Of a stretch of DNA of 64,000 nt, positions 1 through 8,835 are shown piece after piece. Position numbers and translations under genes: made by a program. Positions within the stretch are counted from its first letter, which is position 1, and each line of letters begins with the position of its first letter. The stretch comes from CAWJKP01 sp963843465 (GTDB taxonomy: Bacteria; Planctomycetota; Planctomycetia; Pirellulales; Thermoguttaceae), in assembly GCA_963843465.1 (NCBI GenBank), contig CAWJKP010000002.1, positions 1,674,001-1,738,000 on the forward strand, read 5' to 3'. The notes under the pieces were generated by a model. It saw only the letters and a list, made by a program, of their open reading frames with translations, did not search any database and was not told the origin of the DNA.

Positions 1-219
1 CCCGCTGGTGACCAGGGCTACGCCCAGGTTGTTGCCGACCCTTGCGTAGGCTTCCGCGGCGATCGCGCAGGCCTGCTCGTGCAAGTTGCACACATACTGA
101 ATATCCGGGCAGCGGCCGAGCGAGTCGTTCAGATGCATGGCGCCTCCGCCGGGAAGCATGAAGACATGCTTCACGCCCTGCTCGACCAGGAAGCGGATCA
201 CATAGTCGGAGAGTTTCAC
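1..219 (-). CDS. TPP-binding acetolactate synthase-like protein (YerE-like), N-terminal part
   Basis: Runs off the left edge; only the first 73 codons are present. The N-terminus reads as a thiamine-pyrophosphate enzyme PYR domain: VFMLPGGGAMHLNDSLG, then LHEQACAIAAEAYARV with the conserved glutamate that activates the TPP aminopyrimidine, then GVALVTSG. The GTG start was chosen because an in-frame stop lies just upstream and the conserved region begins at once. Family knowledge: acetolactate synthase homologues encoded beside rfbF/rfbH, such as Yersinia YerE, attach a two-carbon branch to CDP-linked deoxyhexoses. That role is inferred from the divergent neighbours; an ordinary acetolactate synthase is possible. 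Confidence 0.75.
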   Translation of the reverse strand, partial: MKLSDYVIRFLVEQGVKHVFMLPGGGAMHLNDSLGRCPDIQYVCNLHEQACAIAAEAYARVGNNLGVALVTSG

Positions 220-387
220 GAGGTCAGTTGGCTTCCCTTCCGCGGTACGCTTCGGCGGCCTTCATTTTACGGGCGAAGCCGTGGACCAGCAAGCGGTCTT
301 CGCCGGGGTTGCCAATCATCCCCCCGCGGGGATAAACTCTAGGCTGGCGCTGAGGTGTTGCGTGGCGGTGAGCGTGGAGCGACTCTC

Positions 388-1167
388 GTGAAAGTGGCGA
401 TTCTTTGCGGCGGTCTGGGAACGCGGCTGCGTGAAGAGACCGAGTTCCGTCCGAAGCCGATGGTGGAAGTCGGCGGCCGGCCGATCCTCTGGCACATCAT
501 GAAGATCTACGACCATTACGGCTTCCGCGAGTTTGTGTTGTGCCTGGGCTATCGCGGCAACGTGATCAAAGAGTACTTCCTCAACTACGCCGCGATGAAT
601 AACGATTTTACCATTGCGCTGGACGCCACGCCGAACATCGAGTATCACGGCGCGCACGATGAGCTCGGTTTTCGCGTCACGCTCGTCGACACGGGGCAGA
701 ACACCATGACCGGCGGCCGGGTTCGCCGCGTGGCGAGGTTCGTCGACGGGGGCACGTTCATGGTGACCTACGGCGACGGGCTGGCAGATATTGATCTCGG
801 CAAGCTCTTGGAGTTTCATCGCGGCCATGGAAGGTTGGCAACCGTCACCATTGTGCATCCCTCCTCCCGTTTCGGCATCGTGAAGACCGGCGATCGTGAC
901 AGAGTCACCGCCTTCTCCGAGAAACCGCGGATGGCAGACTGGATCAGCGCCGGGTTTTTCGTCTTCCAGCCCGGCGTGATGGACTACCTCAGCGGCGGGG
1001 ATGAGTGTGTCATGGAGCGGGAGCCGATGGAGCGTCTGGCGGCCGACGGCCAGTTGGTGGCCTATCGCCACGAAGGCTTTTTCTTTGCGATGGATACGTA
1101 TCGCGAGCATGAAGCCCTCAATGCCATGTGGAACTCCGGCGACGCGCCCTGGCGAGTCTGGACGTGA
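388..1167 (+). CDS. rfbF: Glucose-1-phosphate cytidylyltransferase
   Basis: 259 aa. Makes CDP-glucose from glucose 1-phosphate and CTP, the first step to CDP-3,6-dideoxyhexoses. The N-terminus MKVAILCGGLGTRLREE is the nucleotide-binding GGxGTRL signature, followed by RPKPMVEVGGRPILWHI, typical of RfbF rather than glucose-1-phosphate thymidylyltransferases. A catalytic-type aspartate lies in VTYGDGLADID. Start is the GTG at 388, giving the family N-terminus after a GGAG at 376-379; longer in-frame starts precede the ribosome site. Followed after 45 bp by rfbH. CDP-glucose 4,6-dehydratase (rfbG) is not in the window and may lie to the left. Confidence 0.92.
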   Translation: MKVAILCGGLGTRLREETEFRPKPMVEVGGRPILWHIMKIYDHYGFREFVLCLGYRGNVIKEYFLNYAAMNNDFTIALDATPNIEYHGAHDELGFRVTLVDTGQNTMTGGRVRRVARFVDGGTFMVTYGDGLADIDLGKLLEFHRGHGRLATVTIVHPSSRFGIVKTGDRDRVTAFSEKPRMADWISAGFFVFQPGVMDYLSGGDECVMEREPMERLAADGQLVAYRHEGFFFAMDTYREHEALNAMWNSGDAPWRVWT

Positions 1168-1212
1168 ACGGTTCCGTCCGGTAAGACCCTTGGTATCGGG
1201 AGTATTTCCACG

Positions 1213-2544
1213 GTGAGCGATCCAGCCTCGGCGCTTCGCCGGCAGATTCTCGATCTGGTCGCCCGGTATCACGCGGCGGCCTTTCCCGCGGCTGAGTTCG
1301 TCCCCGGCCAGACGCCGGTGCCGGTATCCGGCCGCGTCTTCGACGCCAGCGAATTGCAGCACCTGGCCGACGCGGCGTTGGACTTCTGGCTGACGACCGG
1401 CCGCTTCGCCGCGCAGTTCGAGGACGACTTCGCCCGCTTCTTCGGGCTGCGTCACGCGATCCTGGTGAACTCCGGCTCGTCGGCCAATCTGCTGGCCGTA
1501 AGCTGCTTGACGTCGCCGGCACTCGGCGATCGACGCCTCCGTCCCGGAGACGAGGTGATCACGCTGGCTGCGGGGTTCCCCACGACCGTCAACCCCATTG
1601 TCCAGAACCGCTTGGTCCCGGTGTTCGTGGACGTCACGCTGCCCACGTACAACATCGACGTGGCGCAGCTTGAGGCGGCTCGCGGCCACCGCACCCGGGC
1701 GATCATTCTCGCCCACACCCTGGGAAATCCCTTCAACCTCGACGCGGTGACGGACTTCGCCCGCAAGCACAAGTTATGGCTCATCGAGGATTGTTGCGAC
1801 GCGCTGGGGGCCGCTTACGGCGGCAAGCTGGTGGGCACCTTCGGCGACCTGGCCACGGTCAGCTTCTATCCGGCCCATCACATCACGATGGGCGAAGGAG
1901 GGTGCGTGCTCACCGACGAGCCCAAGCTGAAGCGGCTGGTCGAATCGTTCCGCGATTGGGGCCGCGATTGCTGGTGCGATCCGGGCAAGGACGACACCTG
2001 CGGCCGGCGGTTCGATTGGCAGTTGGGCAATCTCCCCTACGGCTACGATCACAAGTACACGCATTCTCACCTCGGTTATAACCTCAAGGCCACCGATCTG
2101 CAGGCGGCCGTGGGCGTGGCGCAACTGCGGAAGTTGCCGGATTTCATCGCCGCTCGCCGGCGCAACTTCGCCGCCCTCCACGCCGGTCTGGGCGATCTCC
2201 GGGAATTCCTCCTGCTGCCCCAGGCCCAACCAGGCTCCGAGCCAAGCTGGTTCGGCTTTCCGCTGGCCGTGCGGCCGGAGGCCCCTTTCACCCGCCAGCA
2301 GTTGCTGCGCTACCTCAACCAGCGCAAGATCGGGACGCGACTGCTGTTCGCCGGCAACCTCGTTCGGCAGCCGGCCTACTGTGACGTCGCGTATCGCGTG
2401 GTCGGTGCATTGCCCAATTCCGATTTCGTCATGACGCGGGCCTTCTGGATCGGCGTCTATCCGGGCCTCTCGCAGCCGATGCTCGCCTACGTGGTTGCCA
2501 CGATTCACCAGTTCGTCGAGTCGTTCCGGAAGGATCCGCGCTAA
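1213..2544 (+). CDS. rfbH: CDP-4-keto-6-deoxy-D-glucose 3-dehydrase (E1), DegT/StrS-type PLP enzyme
   Basis: 443 aa. PMP-dependent C-3 deoxygenation in CDP-3,6-dideoxyhexose synthesis. Two hallmarks separate E1 from ordinary DegT aminotransferases. The PLP-anchoring lysine is replaced by histidine (FYPAHHITMGEGG, about residue 222). The [2Fe-2S] ligands have the family spacing C-X57-C-X1-C-X7-C: Cys195, Cys253, Cys255, Cys263, the last three within DCWCDPGKDDTC. Start GTG 1213. Downstream of rfbF in the same orientation, probably one operon. A ferredoxin-type reductase partner (E3) is not seen here. Confidence 0.93.
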   Translation: MSDPASALRRQILDLVARYHAAAFPAAEFVPGQTPVPVSGRVFDASELQHLADAALDFWLTTGRFAAQFEDDFARFFGLRHAILVNSGSSANLLAVSCLTSPALGDRRLRPGDEVITLAAGFPTTVNPIVQNRLVPVFVDVTLPTYNIDVAQLEAARGHRTRAIILAHTLGNPFNLDAVTDFARKHKLWLIEDCCDALGAAYGGKLVGTFGDLATVSFYPAHHITMGEGGCVLTDEPKLKRLVESFRDWGRDCWCDPGKDDTCGRRFDWQLGNLPYGYDHKYTHSHLGYNLKATDLQAAVGVAQLRKLPDFIAARRRNFAALHAGLGDLREFLLLPQAQPGSEPSWFGFPLAVRPEAPFTRQQLLRYLNQRKIGTRLLFAGNLVRQPAYCDVAYRVVGALPNSDFVMTRAFWIGVYPGLSQPMLAYVVATIHQFVESFRKDPR

Positions 2545-2642
2545 CCGATTCCTCACGCTTCGCTCACCTGGAACGAGCGATCGATGTGCTAGAATCCAGG
2601 CTGTGTCTGGGGATACCGGTAGAGGTTTCGTGGAGAACCAGG

Positions 2643-3149
2643 GTGACCGTCGCCTACCTGCTTCCCTGTAGCTGCGGAGCGGAGGTCCCCGTCGAAAGCG
2701 TACAGGCCGGCGGGAGCGTGCGCTGCGCCTGCGGCAAGGAAATCGAGGTGCCGCCCCTGCGGGTGATGACGACCCTCCGGTCGGTCGGCGTCTCGACCAG
2801 CGACCCGGAATCGGACGTTCAGGGAGCTTGGAGGAGGACCAGTCTCTTGCTGCTGCTGGTGGGGGCGCTGGTGGTGAGTGGGGCCATCGCCCGGATCGCC
2901 TTTCTCTACGCCGCGCTGCCGGCGCCGCCAAGTCTCGATCGAGCAAAGCCGGCGTGGACGATCGTCATCTGGCGCGAGCTCCGCAAGGGGGCCGATGGTC
3001 CGCTGTTTCGCGACCAGGCGAACTACCACAAGAGCCTCGACGATTGGGAGAGCCGGCGGACCAGCGCCCTGGTCGTGGCCTTGGGAGGCGTGATCGTCCT
3101 GCTGTCGGCGGTCATCATCCGGCGGCGAGTGAGTCCGGCTCGATCTTGA
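2643..3149 (+). CDS. Small zinc-ribbon membrane protein, function unknown
   Basis: 168 aa from the GTG at 2643, preferred because the zinc ribbon starts directly after it; an in-frame start at 2586 would add 19 unconserved residues. Residues about 7-35 hold a CxC...CxCG ribbon (PCSCGAEVPV then RCACGKEIEVP). Two hydrophobic segments follow (SLLLLLVGALVVSGAIA; ALVVALGGVIVLLSAVII), leaving a short extracytoplasmic loop and a basic C-terminus. Zinc-ribbon plus two-TM proteins are common and uncharacterised in planctomycetes. Its position between sugar genes and a HAD phosphatase gives no functional clue. Confidence 0.65.
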   Translation: MTVAYLLPCSCGAEVPVESVQAGGSVRCACGKEIEVPPLRVMTTLRSVGVSTSDPESDVQGAWRRTSLLLLLVGALVVSGAIARIAFLYAALPAPPSLDRAKPAWTIVIWRELRKGADGPLFRDQANYHKSLDDWESRRTSALVVALGGVIVLLSAVIIRRRVSPARS

Positions 3150-3168
3150 CCGCCGCCGGTTCAGTCGG

Positions 3169-3830
3169 TCATGTCGCCGCGATTTCCAGCAGTTCGTAAA
3201 GCCGTCGATCCGCCAGGCTGCTCAGCACCAGTACCGCCATCGAGAAATCCTGGCGGATGCTGTGCGCCCGGGAACCGCCACGACTATGGCCCCGGCGGCG
3301 GCGGCTGAACGGCAACCGGTCTGGCTGTCCTCCAGCACCAGCATCTCCCGCGGCGCAATGCCGAACCGGGCGGCCGCCTTGAGATAGATTTCCGGGTCGG
3401 GCTTGCCGTGGGTAATATCCTCCGCGGTGAGCACGAATTGGAACCGCGGCTCCATCGCGAATCGGGAGAGGATCGCCTCCAGCGAGCGCCGGCTGCTGCT
3501 GGTGCCGATCGCCTTGCCAATCCGGGCCTTCTCCAGGGCCGCCAGCAGCTCCATCAGCCCGGGCATGGGGGCCAGGTGCCGGTCCAAGAGCGAAAGAAAA
3601 ATTTCCTCCGACTCGGCCGCCAACTCCTCCCAGGTCTCGTTCAGCGAGTGCCAGCGGATCATCACCTCGAAGCAGGTCTGCGGCGGACGCCCCATCATCG
3701 CGTCGCTCAGATCCCGGCTGAAGCGGCAGCCCCGCCGGCGAAGAAGCTCCGTGCCTACCCGCCAGTAGACGTCTTCGGTGTTGAACATCAACCCGTCCAT
3801 GTCGAACACAATGGCGCGCGGGGCGGTCAT
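3169..3830 (-). CDS. HAD-superfamily phosphatase (beta-phosphoglucomutase-like), frameshifted
   Basis: Haloacid dehalogenase-type hydrolase. Motif I IVFDMDGLMFNTED (nucleophile Asp of DxD), motif II near GTSSSRR, motif III lysine in ITHGKPDPEIYLKAA and motif IV VLEDSQTG are all present. The frame is lost after VVAVPG near 3267-3270. The expected C-terminus (AHSIRQDFS...SLADRRLYELL) continues in the next frame to the stop at 3169. Adding one G to the GGG run restores a single 220-aa protein. Either a sequencing or assembly error or a recent 1-bp deletion. Phosphorylated-sugar specificity is inferred from the family only. Confidence 0.8.
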
Positions 3831-3840
3831 GGGCGGTCAA

Positions 3841-4063
3841 TAGGAGTTAGGAGTTAGAAGTGAGGAGTTAGAAGTCAGAAGCTGTACGACCATCCGCGTC
3901 GACGGGGGACGGGACCAACCGCCGAGACGCGCTACACGCTCCAGCGTGTACCCCTGTTCACATGGCTGCAATACCCGGACTGGCAAGAAACCCCCGCCTC
4001 TGATTCCTATATTCTAACTCCTAACTCCTAACTCCTAACTCCTAACTTCTAACTCCTAACTTC
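3841..4063. repeat. Inverted heptamer-array pair (TAGGAGT / ACTCCTA)
   Basis: TAGGAGT-type units at 3841-3881 face CTAACTC units repeated about seven times at 4011-4063, separated by about 130 bp. The transcript could fold into a long hairpin. The right arm runs over the stop codon of the acetyltransferase gene. The spacer holds no ORF. Heptamer arrays of this kind recall the STRR repeats of cyanobacteria; the function here is unknown. Confidence 0.8.
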
Positions 4064-5154
4064 CGCATCCGCCGCAGCACCGGCGCCAGGGCCCGGTATG
4101 CGATCCAAAGCACGCGGCTGCTCAACCGCGGCGGCACGGCGACCAGCCGGCCCACCTGGTACGAGGAGGTCGACCACTGGGCCAGGGCGTCGGTCATCGG
4201 ACCTTGAAAATCAATCGTCTCCACGTCGCCCTCTTGGAACAGCCTCTCGATCAGCCATCCCCGCAGCAGATGCCCCGGGCCGTAGGACCGATAGTCCTGA
4301 TCGTAGCCCACCCTGATCGAATGGAAGATCCTCTTGGCGGTCCACCCCAGTTCAAAGGCGATGGGACGACCCCGATGCTCGAGCGACGCCAACCGCAGGC
4401 AGGCCCACTCGGCGAGTTGCCGGCACTGGCGAACGTAGTATTCCTCCAGCCCGGAGACGCTCAGCACGCATCCGCCCGCCGCCCGCTTCCAACTGTCGGC
4501 CTCGATCTGGAAAACCGTAGCCAGCGCCGCGGACACCTCCTCGGCCGTGAAGTCCGACTTCAGGCGAAATCCGCTCGGACCCTCCCGTTCCAGGCGATGG
4601 CGGTCCTTCCGCAGGCTGCGGCGATGGTTCTGCGACAGGCTTCCCTCATAGTCGATAAAGCTTCCCTGCAAATCGACCTGGCCGATGCGGTAGCGGGCGT
4701 GAACGTCGACGGCCAGCTTCCGACGCACCAGCGCCGCGTGCAGTTGCCGCCAATGGGCCCTCTCGATCGGGATCGTCTCGGCCCAAAGCAGGGGCCAGGG
4801 AAGCGACGCGACCGCCTCGGCAAGCCGGTCACAGATCGCCGGACGGTCTGCCTGGGGGTCCAGCAACAATTCGCCGTTGAACGACCAGTAGTTGCCTGTC
4901 AGGTCGGCCACGGGCAGGACCTGCCGGACTTTGCGGCCTGCCAACGGCAGCACGCCCACCAAGTCGCCGTCGTCCTCGACCGTCAGCACGCAGAACGGCG
5001 CCTTCCGGGCGAAATGCTCCAGCCACTGGGCCGTAAGCTCCGCGCGGGCCGTCGGCAGCGAAACTTCGCTCCGTTGCCAGAGCCGATCCCAAGCGGCGGC
5101 CCGGCAGCGTATCGCGCCGATCGAGTCCAGTCGTTGGATCTCTAATCTTCCCAC
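4042..5154 (-). CDS. GNAT-like acetyltransferase of the CelD/BcsL type
   Basis: 370 aa. Matches the architecture of the CelD/BcsL (FemAB-like, Acetyltransf_6) family: an N-terminal degenerate acyltransferase half with LVGVLPLAGRKV and WSFNGELLL, then a basic segment (QNHRRSLRKDRHRLEREG), then the second half with IAFELGWTAKRIFHSIRVGYD and YGPGHLLRGWLIERL, which is the acyl-CoA-binding signature. Such proteins sit in exopolysaccharide clusters and are thought to acetylate glycans or lipids, so a link to the neighbouring sugar genes is plausible but inferred. Cytosolic, no signal peptide. The 3' end is embedded in a heptamer repeat. Confidence 0.8.
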   Translation of the reverse strand: MGRLEIQRLDSIGAIRCRAAAWDRLWQRSEVSLPTARAELTAQWLEHFARKAPFCVLTVEDDGDLVGVLPLAGRKVRQVLPVADLTGNYWSFNGELLLDPQADRPAICDRLAEAVASLPWPLLWAETIPIERAHWRQLHAALVRRKLAVDVHARYRIGQVDLQGSFIDYEGSLSQNHRRSLRKDRHRLEREGPSGFRLKSDFTAEEVSAALATVFQIEADSWKRAAGGCVLSVSGLEEYYVRQCRQLAEWACLRLASLEHRGRPIAFELGWTAKRIFHSIRVGYDQDYRSYGPGHLLRGWLIERLFQEGDVETIDFQGPMTDALAQWSTSSYQVGRLVAVPPRLSSRVLWIAYRALAPVLRRMRKLGVRS

Positions 5155-5207
5155 GCCCGTTGCCTTGCCTCCTTTGGACTACTCAAGGATGGCATTTTTC
5201 CGGACGT

Positions 5208-5465
5208 TCAGCCGCCTTTGCCGCCCGCTCGAATCACGCCCGGCTCCAGGCATGCGGCACAATCGCCGTCTTCGTCAAACTCCTTCGAGCCACAGTTGGG
5301 ACAGACCGGGGGGCCAACCTCGTCCGGCGCTGCCGATTGGGCCTCGCCCTCCATACCCGGCAGGAAGCGTTGGCCTGGTAAGTACTTGCACATCCTCAAT
5401 CTCTGCAAGGGTTTTGGCCGAAAAGGCCGCACGGCCGGTCGCCACTTCTCCTCGGTCCATTCCAT
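5208..5465 (-). CDS. Small CPxCG zinc-ribbon protein
   Basis: 85 aa from the ATG at 5465, chosen for a strong GGGGAG seven bases upstream. Starts MEWTEEKWRP; the C-terminal third is a zinc ribbon with ligands in PVCPNCGSKEFDEDGDCAAC. Function unknown; such ribbons usually bind nucleic acid or protein. Divergent from the TIGR00300 gene at 5576. A longer in-frame start at 5552 lacks a ribosome site. Confidence 0.6.
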   Translation of the reverse strand: MEWTEEKWRPAVRPFRPKPLQRLRMCKYLPGQRFLPGMEGEAQSAAPDEVGPPVCPNCGSKEFDEDGDCAACLEPGVIRAGGKGG

Positions 5466-5575
5466 CGTCGCTCTCCCCAGAGCTGAGGTATGTGGGAAGA
5501 CTCTCGGGCCATCCGGCGCTACAATTCTGGCGGGGAATCGTAGCAACGTCAATCGCTTTCAAGGGAACCGTCATC

Positions 5576-6842
5576 ATGCTGCGTACTGAGTCCAGCGCAT
5601 CGCCGGCCGGATCGGCGGCCGTCCACGTCGAGGATGTCGAGGTCAGCGGCCACATCATCGACAGCCTGATCCTGCCCAAAATCCTCGACTGCATCTCCTC
5701 GGCGGGCGGCGCCTTCCGCATCAAGCAGATCGGCATCGGCCAGACCCGGAGCGATCCAAGCTACGCCTTGATCGAGGTCCAGGCCGGCGACGCCCCCACC
5801 CTGCAAAAGATCCTTACCCAGATCGCCGATCATGGAGCGGTTCCCACCGACTCCGGCGACTGCCACCTCGCGCCTGCCGACATGGAAGGGGCCTTTCCCG
5901 AGGGCTTCTATAGCACCACCAACCAGCGGACCGAGCTACGGCTGGACGGCAAGTGGATCCCGGTGGCCGACCAGGAGATGGACTGCGGCATCGTGGTCGA
6001 CGCGGCCGCCGGCACGGCCCGCTGCTTGCCGATGAACGAAGTTCGCCTGGGCGAGCTGGTGGTCGTGGGCCATGCGGGCGTCCGCGTCTTTCCCGAAGAG
6101 CGCCCGCGGTCCGCAGACCTTCGAGTTCATGGGCAGCACGGTCTCCACCGAGAAGCCCAAAGGGGTGGCCATCCGCGAGATCGCCCGCGAGTTGGCCTCC
6201 AACCACGCCGGCGGCGGGCGGACCCTGCTGGTCGGCGGACCGGCTATCGTCCACACCGGCAGCGGCGAGTTCCTCTGCCAGTTGATCCGTCAAGGCTACA
6301 TCGACGTGCTATTGGCCGGCAACGCCCTGGCCGCCCACGACGTCGAGCAGGCCCTCTTCGGCACCAGCTTGGGCGTCTATCTCGACCGCGGCGCCCTGGC
6401 TGAGTCGGGCCATGCTCATCACCTGCGGGCCATCAACCGCATCCGCCGCGCCGGCGGAATCCGTCCGGCCGTGGCCTCGGGCGTGCTCACCTCAGGCATT
6501 TTCTACGAGTGCATCCGCAACCACGTCGACTATCTCCTCGCCGGCAGCATCCGTGACGACGGCCCGCTGCCCGACGTGGTCACCGACGTGCTGACAGCCC
6601 AGAAGCTGATGCGCCAGAAGATCCGCGGCGTGACCTTCTGCCTGATGATCGCTACCACGCTACACTCGATCGCCGTGGGCAACCTTCTGCCCAGTTGGGT
6701 CCCGGTAGTCTGCGTCGACATCAACCCCTCGACCGCCATCAAGCTCAGCGACCGGGGCACCTTTCAGACCGTGGGGCTGGTAACCGACGTCGAGCCCTTC
6801 CTGCGGGCCTTGGTCCAAGAGTTGCAGACCACTGGCCACTAA
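5576..6842 (+). CDS. TIGR00300 (LOR/SDH domain, ornithine cyclodeaminase-like) protein, frameshifted
   Basis: Two reading frames together make one protein. The first (5576 to about 6108) holds VEVSGHIIDSLILPKILD and RLGELVVVGHAGVRVFPEERPR. The second resumes with QTFEFMGSTVSTEKPKG and GRTLLVGGPAIVHTGSGE and runs to 6842. One surplus base near 6105-6113 (deleting one G gives ERPRPQTFEF) restores about 421 codons, close to the family length. TIGR00300 proteins include archaeal ornithine cyclodeaminases and the C-terminal region of cyanobacterial AgrE, so an amino-acid role is likely; the substrate is unproven. ATG 5576 follows AAGGGA. Confidence 0.75.
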
Positions 6843-6852
6843 CTGCCAACGC

Positions 6853-7947
6853 CTACTGGACCACCACGGGAGATCGGTCAATGTCCAGTGCGCCCTCGGG
6901 CCAACGCACTTCGCCGCGGGGGGACGTTTCCTCGCCGGCCAGGTCGACCTCGGCGCTGACCGGCGTGCAAGCCTCAGCGGCCGGAGGAAGTTCCGGCGGC
7001 GGCGCCCGCGTAAGGACCGGCGAATCAATATCTGTCGGATTGTCGCCTTTCGCTCCGCGAAAGCCGCCTTCTTTCGCGGAGCGAAAGGCGACACTTGTTT
7101 CTACCTCGGCCCTGATCGCCTGGTCCGCCGCAGGTGTCGCCGGCTCCGCTGCAGCCGGGTTCGGAACCTCAAGCGGCTGCGAAGACTGGCCGGCGATCTG
7201 CGGGCCCGCCCGCTGCCGCTGGTCTTGCAGTCTCGAGAGCTGAAGCATGGCTATGGCCGCCGTGCGGTCCTTCGGGTCCGCCGTCAGCACGCGGTCGTAC
7301 GTCTCCAGGGCCTTCGCGTAATCGCCCCGCTGCGCGTAGACGAAGGCCATGTTGGTGTAGGCCTGTTCTTCCGTGCCGAATCGCCGAAAGAGGTCCAAAC
7401 TCTCCTTGTCGCGCCCCTGCTCGCCGAGGACCAGGGCCAGGTTGTTGCCATACGTCGCCTCATTCGGTTCCAGCTCCAACGCCCGCCGCAGGTAGCGCTC
7501 GGCCTCCTGGCTGCGGCTGCACAGGTAGCAGAAATACCCCATGTCGCCTAAAAGATCCGCCCGGTCGGGGGCCAGGGCCAGGGCACGCGTGAAACAGGGC
7601 TCGGCCTCCTTGAACTGCCCTTGCTTGGCGTACAACAACGCCAGGCCATGATAGCCGGCCGGGTCCTTGGGATGGCGTTGGATCACCTCCTCGTACAGGC
7701 GTTTGGCCTCGGCGGTCTGGCCGTGGCTGCCGCAGAGTCGCGCCATGGTCAAAGGATTCTTCAGATCGGCCGCACCGCCGGACTTCTCCGCCGCAGACGC
7801 CCCGGCATCGCGCGGAGGATCGGCCGAGCCGCTTGGGCTGGGGTCTTCGGACTTCGCCAGGAACCAGCGGTTCTGGGAACAGCCCGCCGCCAGAAGCAGT
7901 GCCGCCAGGGCCCACGCCACGCACGCACGGAAGCGGAAATCCATCAT
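6853..7947 (-). CDS. TPR lipoprotein, TadD-like
   Basis: 364 aa from ATG 7947 (AGGAAA six bases upstream; an upstream in-frame start adds 19 residues lacking a signal). A signal peptide ends in the lipobox LLLAAGC. TPR units follow (AEAKRLYEEVIQRHPKDPAG, EAEPCFTRALALAPDRA, YLRRALELEPNEATYG, ALETYDRVLTADPKD), then a Pro/Ala-rich tail. Tad pilus systems contain a TPR lipoprotein, TadD, needed for secretin assembly. The secretin and another lipoprotein just upstream support that assignment by context. The tail carries a palindromic repeat in frame (7042-7092). Confidence 0.75.
   Translation of the reverse strand: MMDFRFRACVAWALAALLLAAGCSQNRWFLAKSEDPSPSGSADPPRDAGASAAEKSGGAADLKNPLTMARLCGSHGQTAEAKRLYEEVIQRHPKDPAGYHGLALLYAKQGQFKEAEPCFTRALALAPDRADLLGDMGYFCYLCSRSQEAERYLRRALELEPNEATYGNNLALVLGEQGRDKESLDLFRRFGTEEQAYTNMAFVYAQRGDYAKALETYDRVLTADPKDRTAAIAMLQLSRLQDQRQRAGPQIAGQSSQPLEVPNPAAAEPATPAADQAIRAEVETSVAFRSAKEGGFRGAKGDNPTDIDSPVLTRAPPPELPPAAEACTPVSAEVDLAGEETSPRGEVRWPEGALDIDRSPVVVQ
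7042..7092. repeat. 22-bp-arm palindrome inside a coding sequence
   Basis: Perfect inverted repeat: GTCGCCTTTCGCTCCGCGAA plus AG, a 7-base loop, then the exact 22-base complement. The same 22-base arms recur at 25793-25873 around a different loop in non-coding DNA. Here the element is translated in frame inside the TPR lipoprotein tail (VAFRSAKEGGFRGAKGD). Confidence 0.9.
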
Positions 7948-8004
7948 CGCGTTTCCTGCCGCTGACCTGAAAGGGTGTTTGCAAAGGCTCAAAATCCGAT
8001 TCAA

Positions 8005-8129
8005 AGCGGTCAGCTATCAGCTTTCAGCGGTCAGCCAAGATCAAAGGGGCTGGCTTGGTATTGGTCACAACCTGCTGTAAGAAAATGCGTGCGATCGAAA
8101 AAGCTGATCGCTGATCGCTGATCGCTGTC
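8005..8129. repeat. Inverted heptamer-array pair (CAGCTAT / GCTGATC)
   Basis: Degenerate seven-base units (CAGCTATCAGCTTTCAGCGG) near 8005-8036 face GCTGATC units repeated three times at about 8100-8129. They fill the gap between two lipoprotein genes on the minus strand. The right arm touches the stop of the upstream gene, as in the other heptamer arrays. Confidence 0.75.
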
Positions 8130-8835
8130 AAAAACCGTAACCGCCGCCATAGCCGCCGTAACCGCCGTAGCCGCCATAGCCGCCGTAGCCGCCATAGCCG
8201 CCGTAGGGGCCGTAGCCGCCGCCGCCGTAGCCACCGCCGTAGCCGCCGCCGTAGCCGCCACCGTAGCCGGCACCGAAGGAAAACCCGCCGTAGCCGGCAT
8301 TGGGCGCTGTGCGGGGTTCATTCGTCGGCGATTCTCCGTAACGATACTTCGGGGCCAGCGAGGGCGCCACGATCACCCGCGCCTCGGCATCGCAGATTCC
8401 CAGCGCCGTCAGCGAACCGACCACGATCTCGCGCCGCCGCAGGTCCAGCGCGGGATTGGGGTGGACGCGGTAGTGGTACGTGGTGTCCGCTCGGGCGGAG
8501 CTCATGCTCCGCTCCACCAACACCTGGGCGTCCTGGCCGGAAGCCAGCCGCGCCGCGATCTGGCGGACGTGGTCTTCGCCCGCCGTGTTGAGGATCTCCG
8601 AGTCCACGCCGAACTCGTTCTCGTAGACCACGAACTTGGACCGCTCCGCATTGGCCTCCTGGTGGGCCCAAACGCAATCGCTCATGGCCCCCAAGGGCTG
8701 CACTATCGGCTGCCGGCCGCCCTGGAGGCCGTCTTGCTGGCAACCCGCCATGCCCAGCGCCGCGGCCGCGATCGCGCAACTGCGGAGCAGATTCATCGGT
8801 GACAGCATGGCGAAAGCTCGATTCAGTTTCCTCAT
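8128..8835 (-). CDS. Gly/Tyr-rich lipoprotein of the Tad locus (possibly CpaD-like)
   Basis: 235 aa. ATG 8835 overlaps the secretin stop as ATGA, so translation is probably coupled. N-terminal signal with lipobox ALGMAGC. The middle (FVVYENEFGVDSEIL, ARLASGQDAQVLVERSMSSA, IVVGSLTALGICDAEARVIV) resembles the numbering-type domain of pilus lipoproteins such as CpaD, where RV.VAPSLA-like strands occur; this is a weak, context-led comparison. The last about 50 residues are Gly-Gly-Tyr repeats encoded by a short tandem repeat, perhaps a flexible or surface-exposed tail. Likely a periplasmic or outer-membrane partner of the secretin. Confidence 0.65.
   Translation of the reverse strand: MRKLNRAFAMLSPMNLLRSCAIAAAALGMAGCQQDGLQGGRQPIVQPLGAMSDCVWAHQEANAERSKFVVYENEFGVDSEILNTAGEDHVRQIAARLASGQDAQVLVERSMSSARADTTYHYRVHPNPALDLRRREIVVGSLTALGICDAEARVIVAPSLAPKYRYGESPTNEPRTAPNAGYGGFSFGAGYGGGYGGGYGGGYGGGGYGPYGGYGGYGGYGGYGGYGGYGGGYGF

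Noticed and set aside
223..315. A 31-codon minus-strand ORF (MIGNPGEDRLLVHGFARK) just upstream of the TPP enzyme
   Set aside because: Too short, no motif, and it could equally be the tail of a chance frame; not reported as a gene.
316..1770. A 484-codon minus-strand frame across rfbF and rfbH
   Set aside because: Low-complexity antisense shadow with no recognisable motifs; both plus-strand genes are certain.
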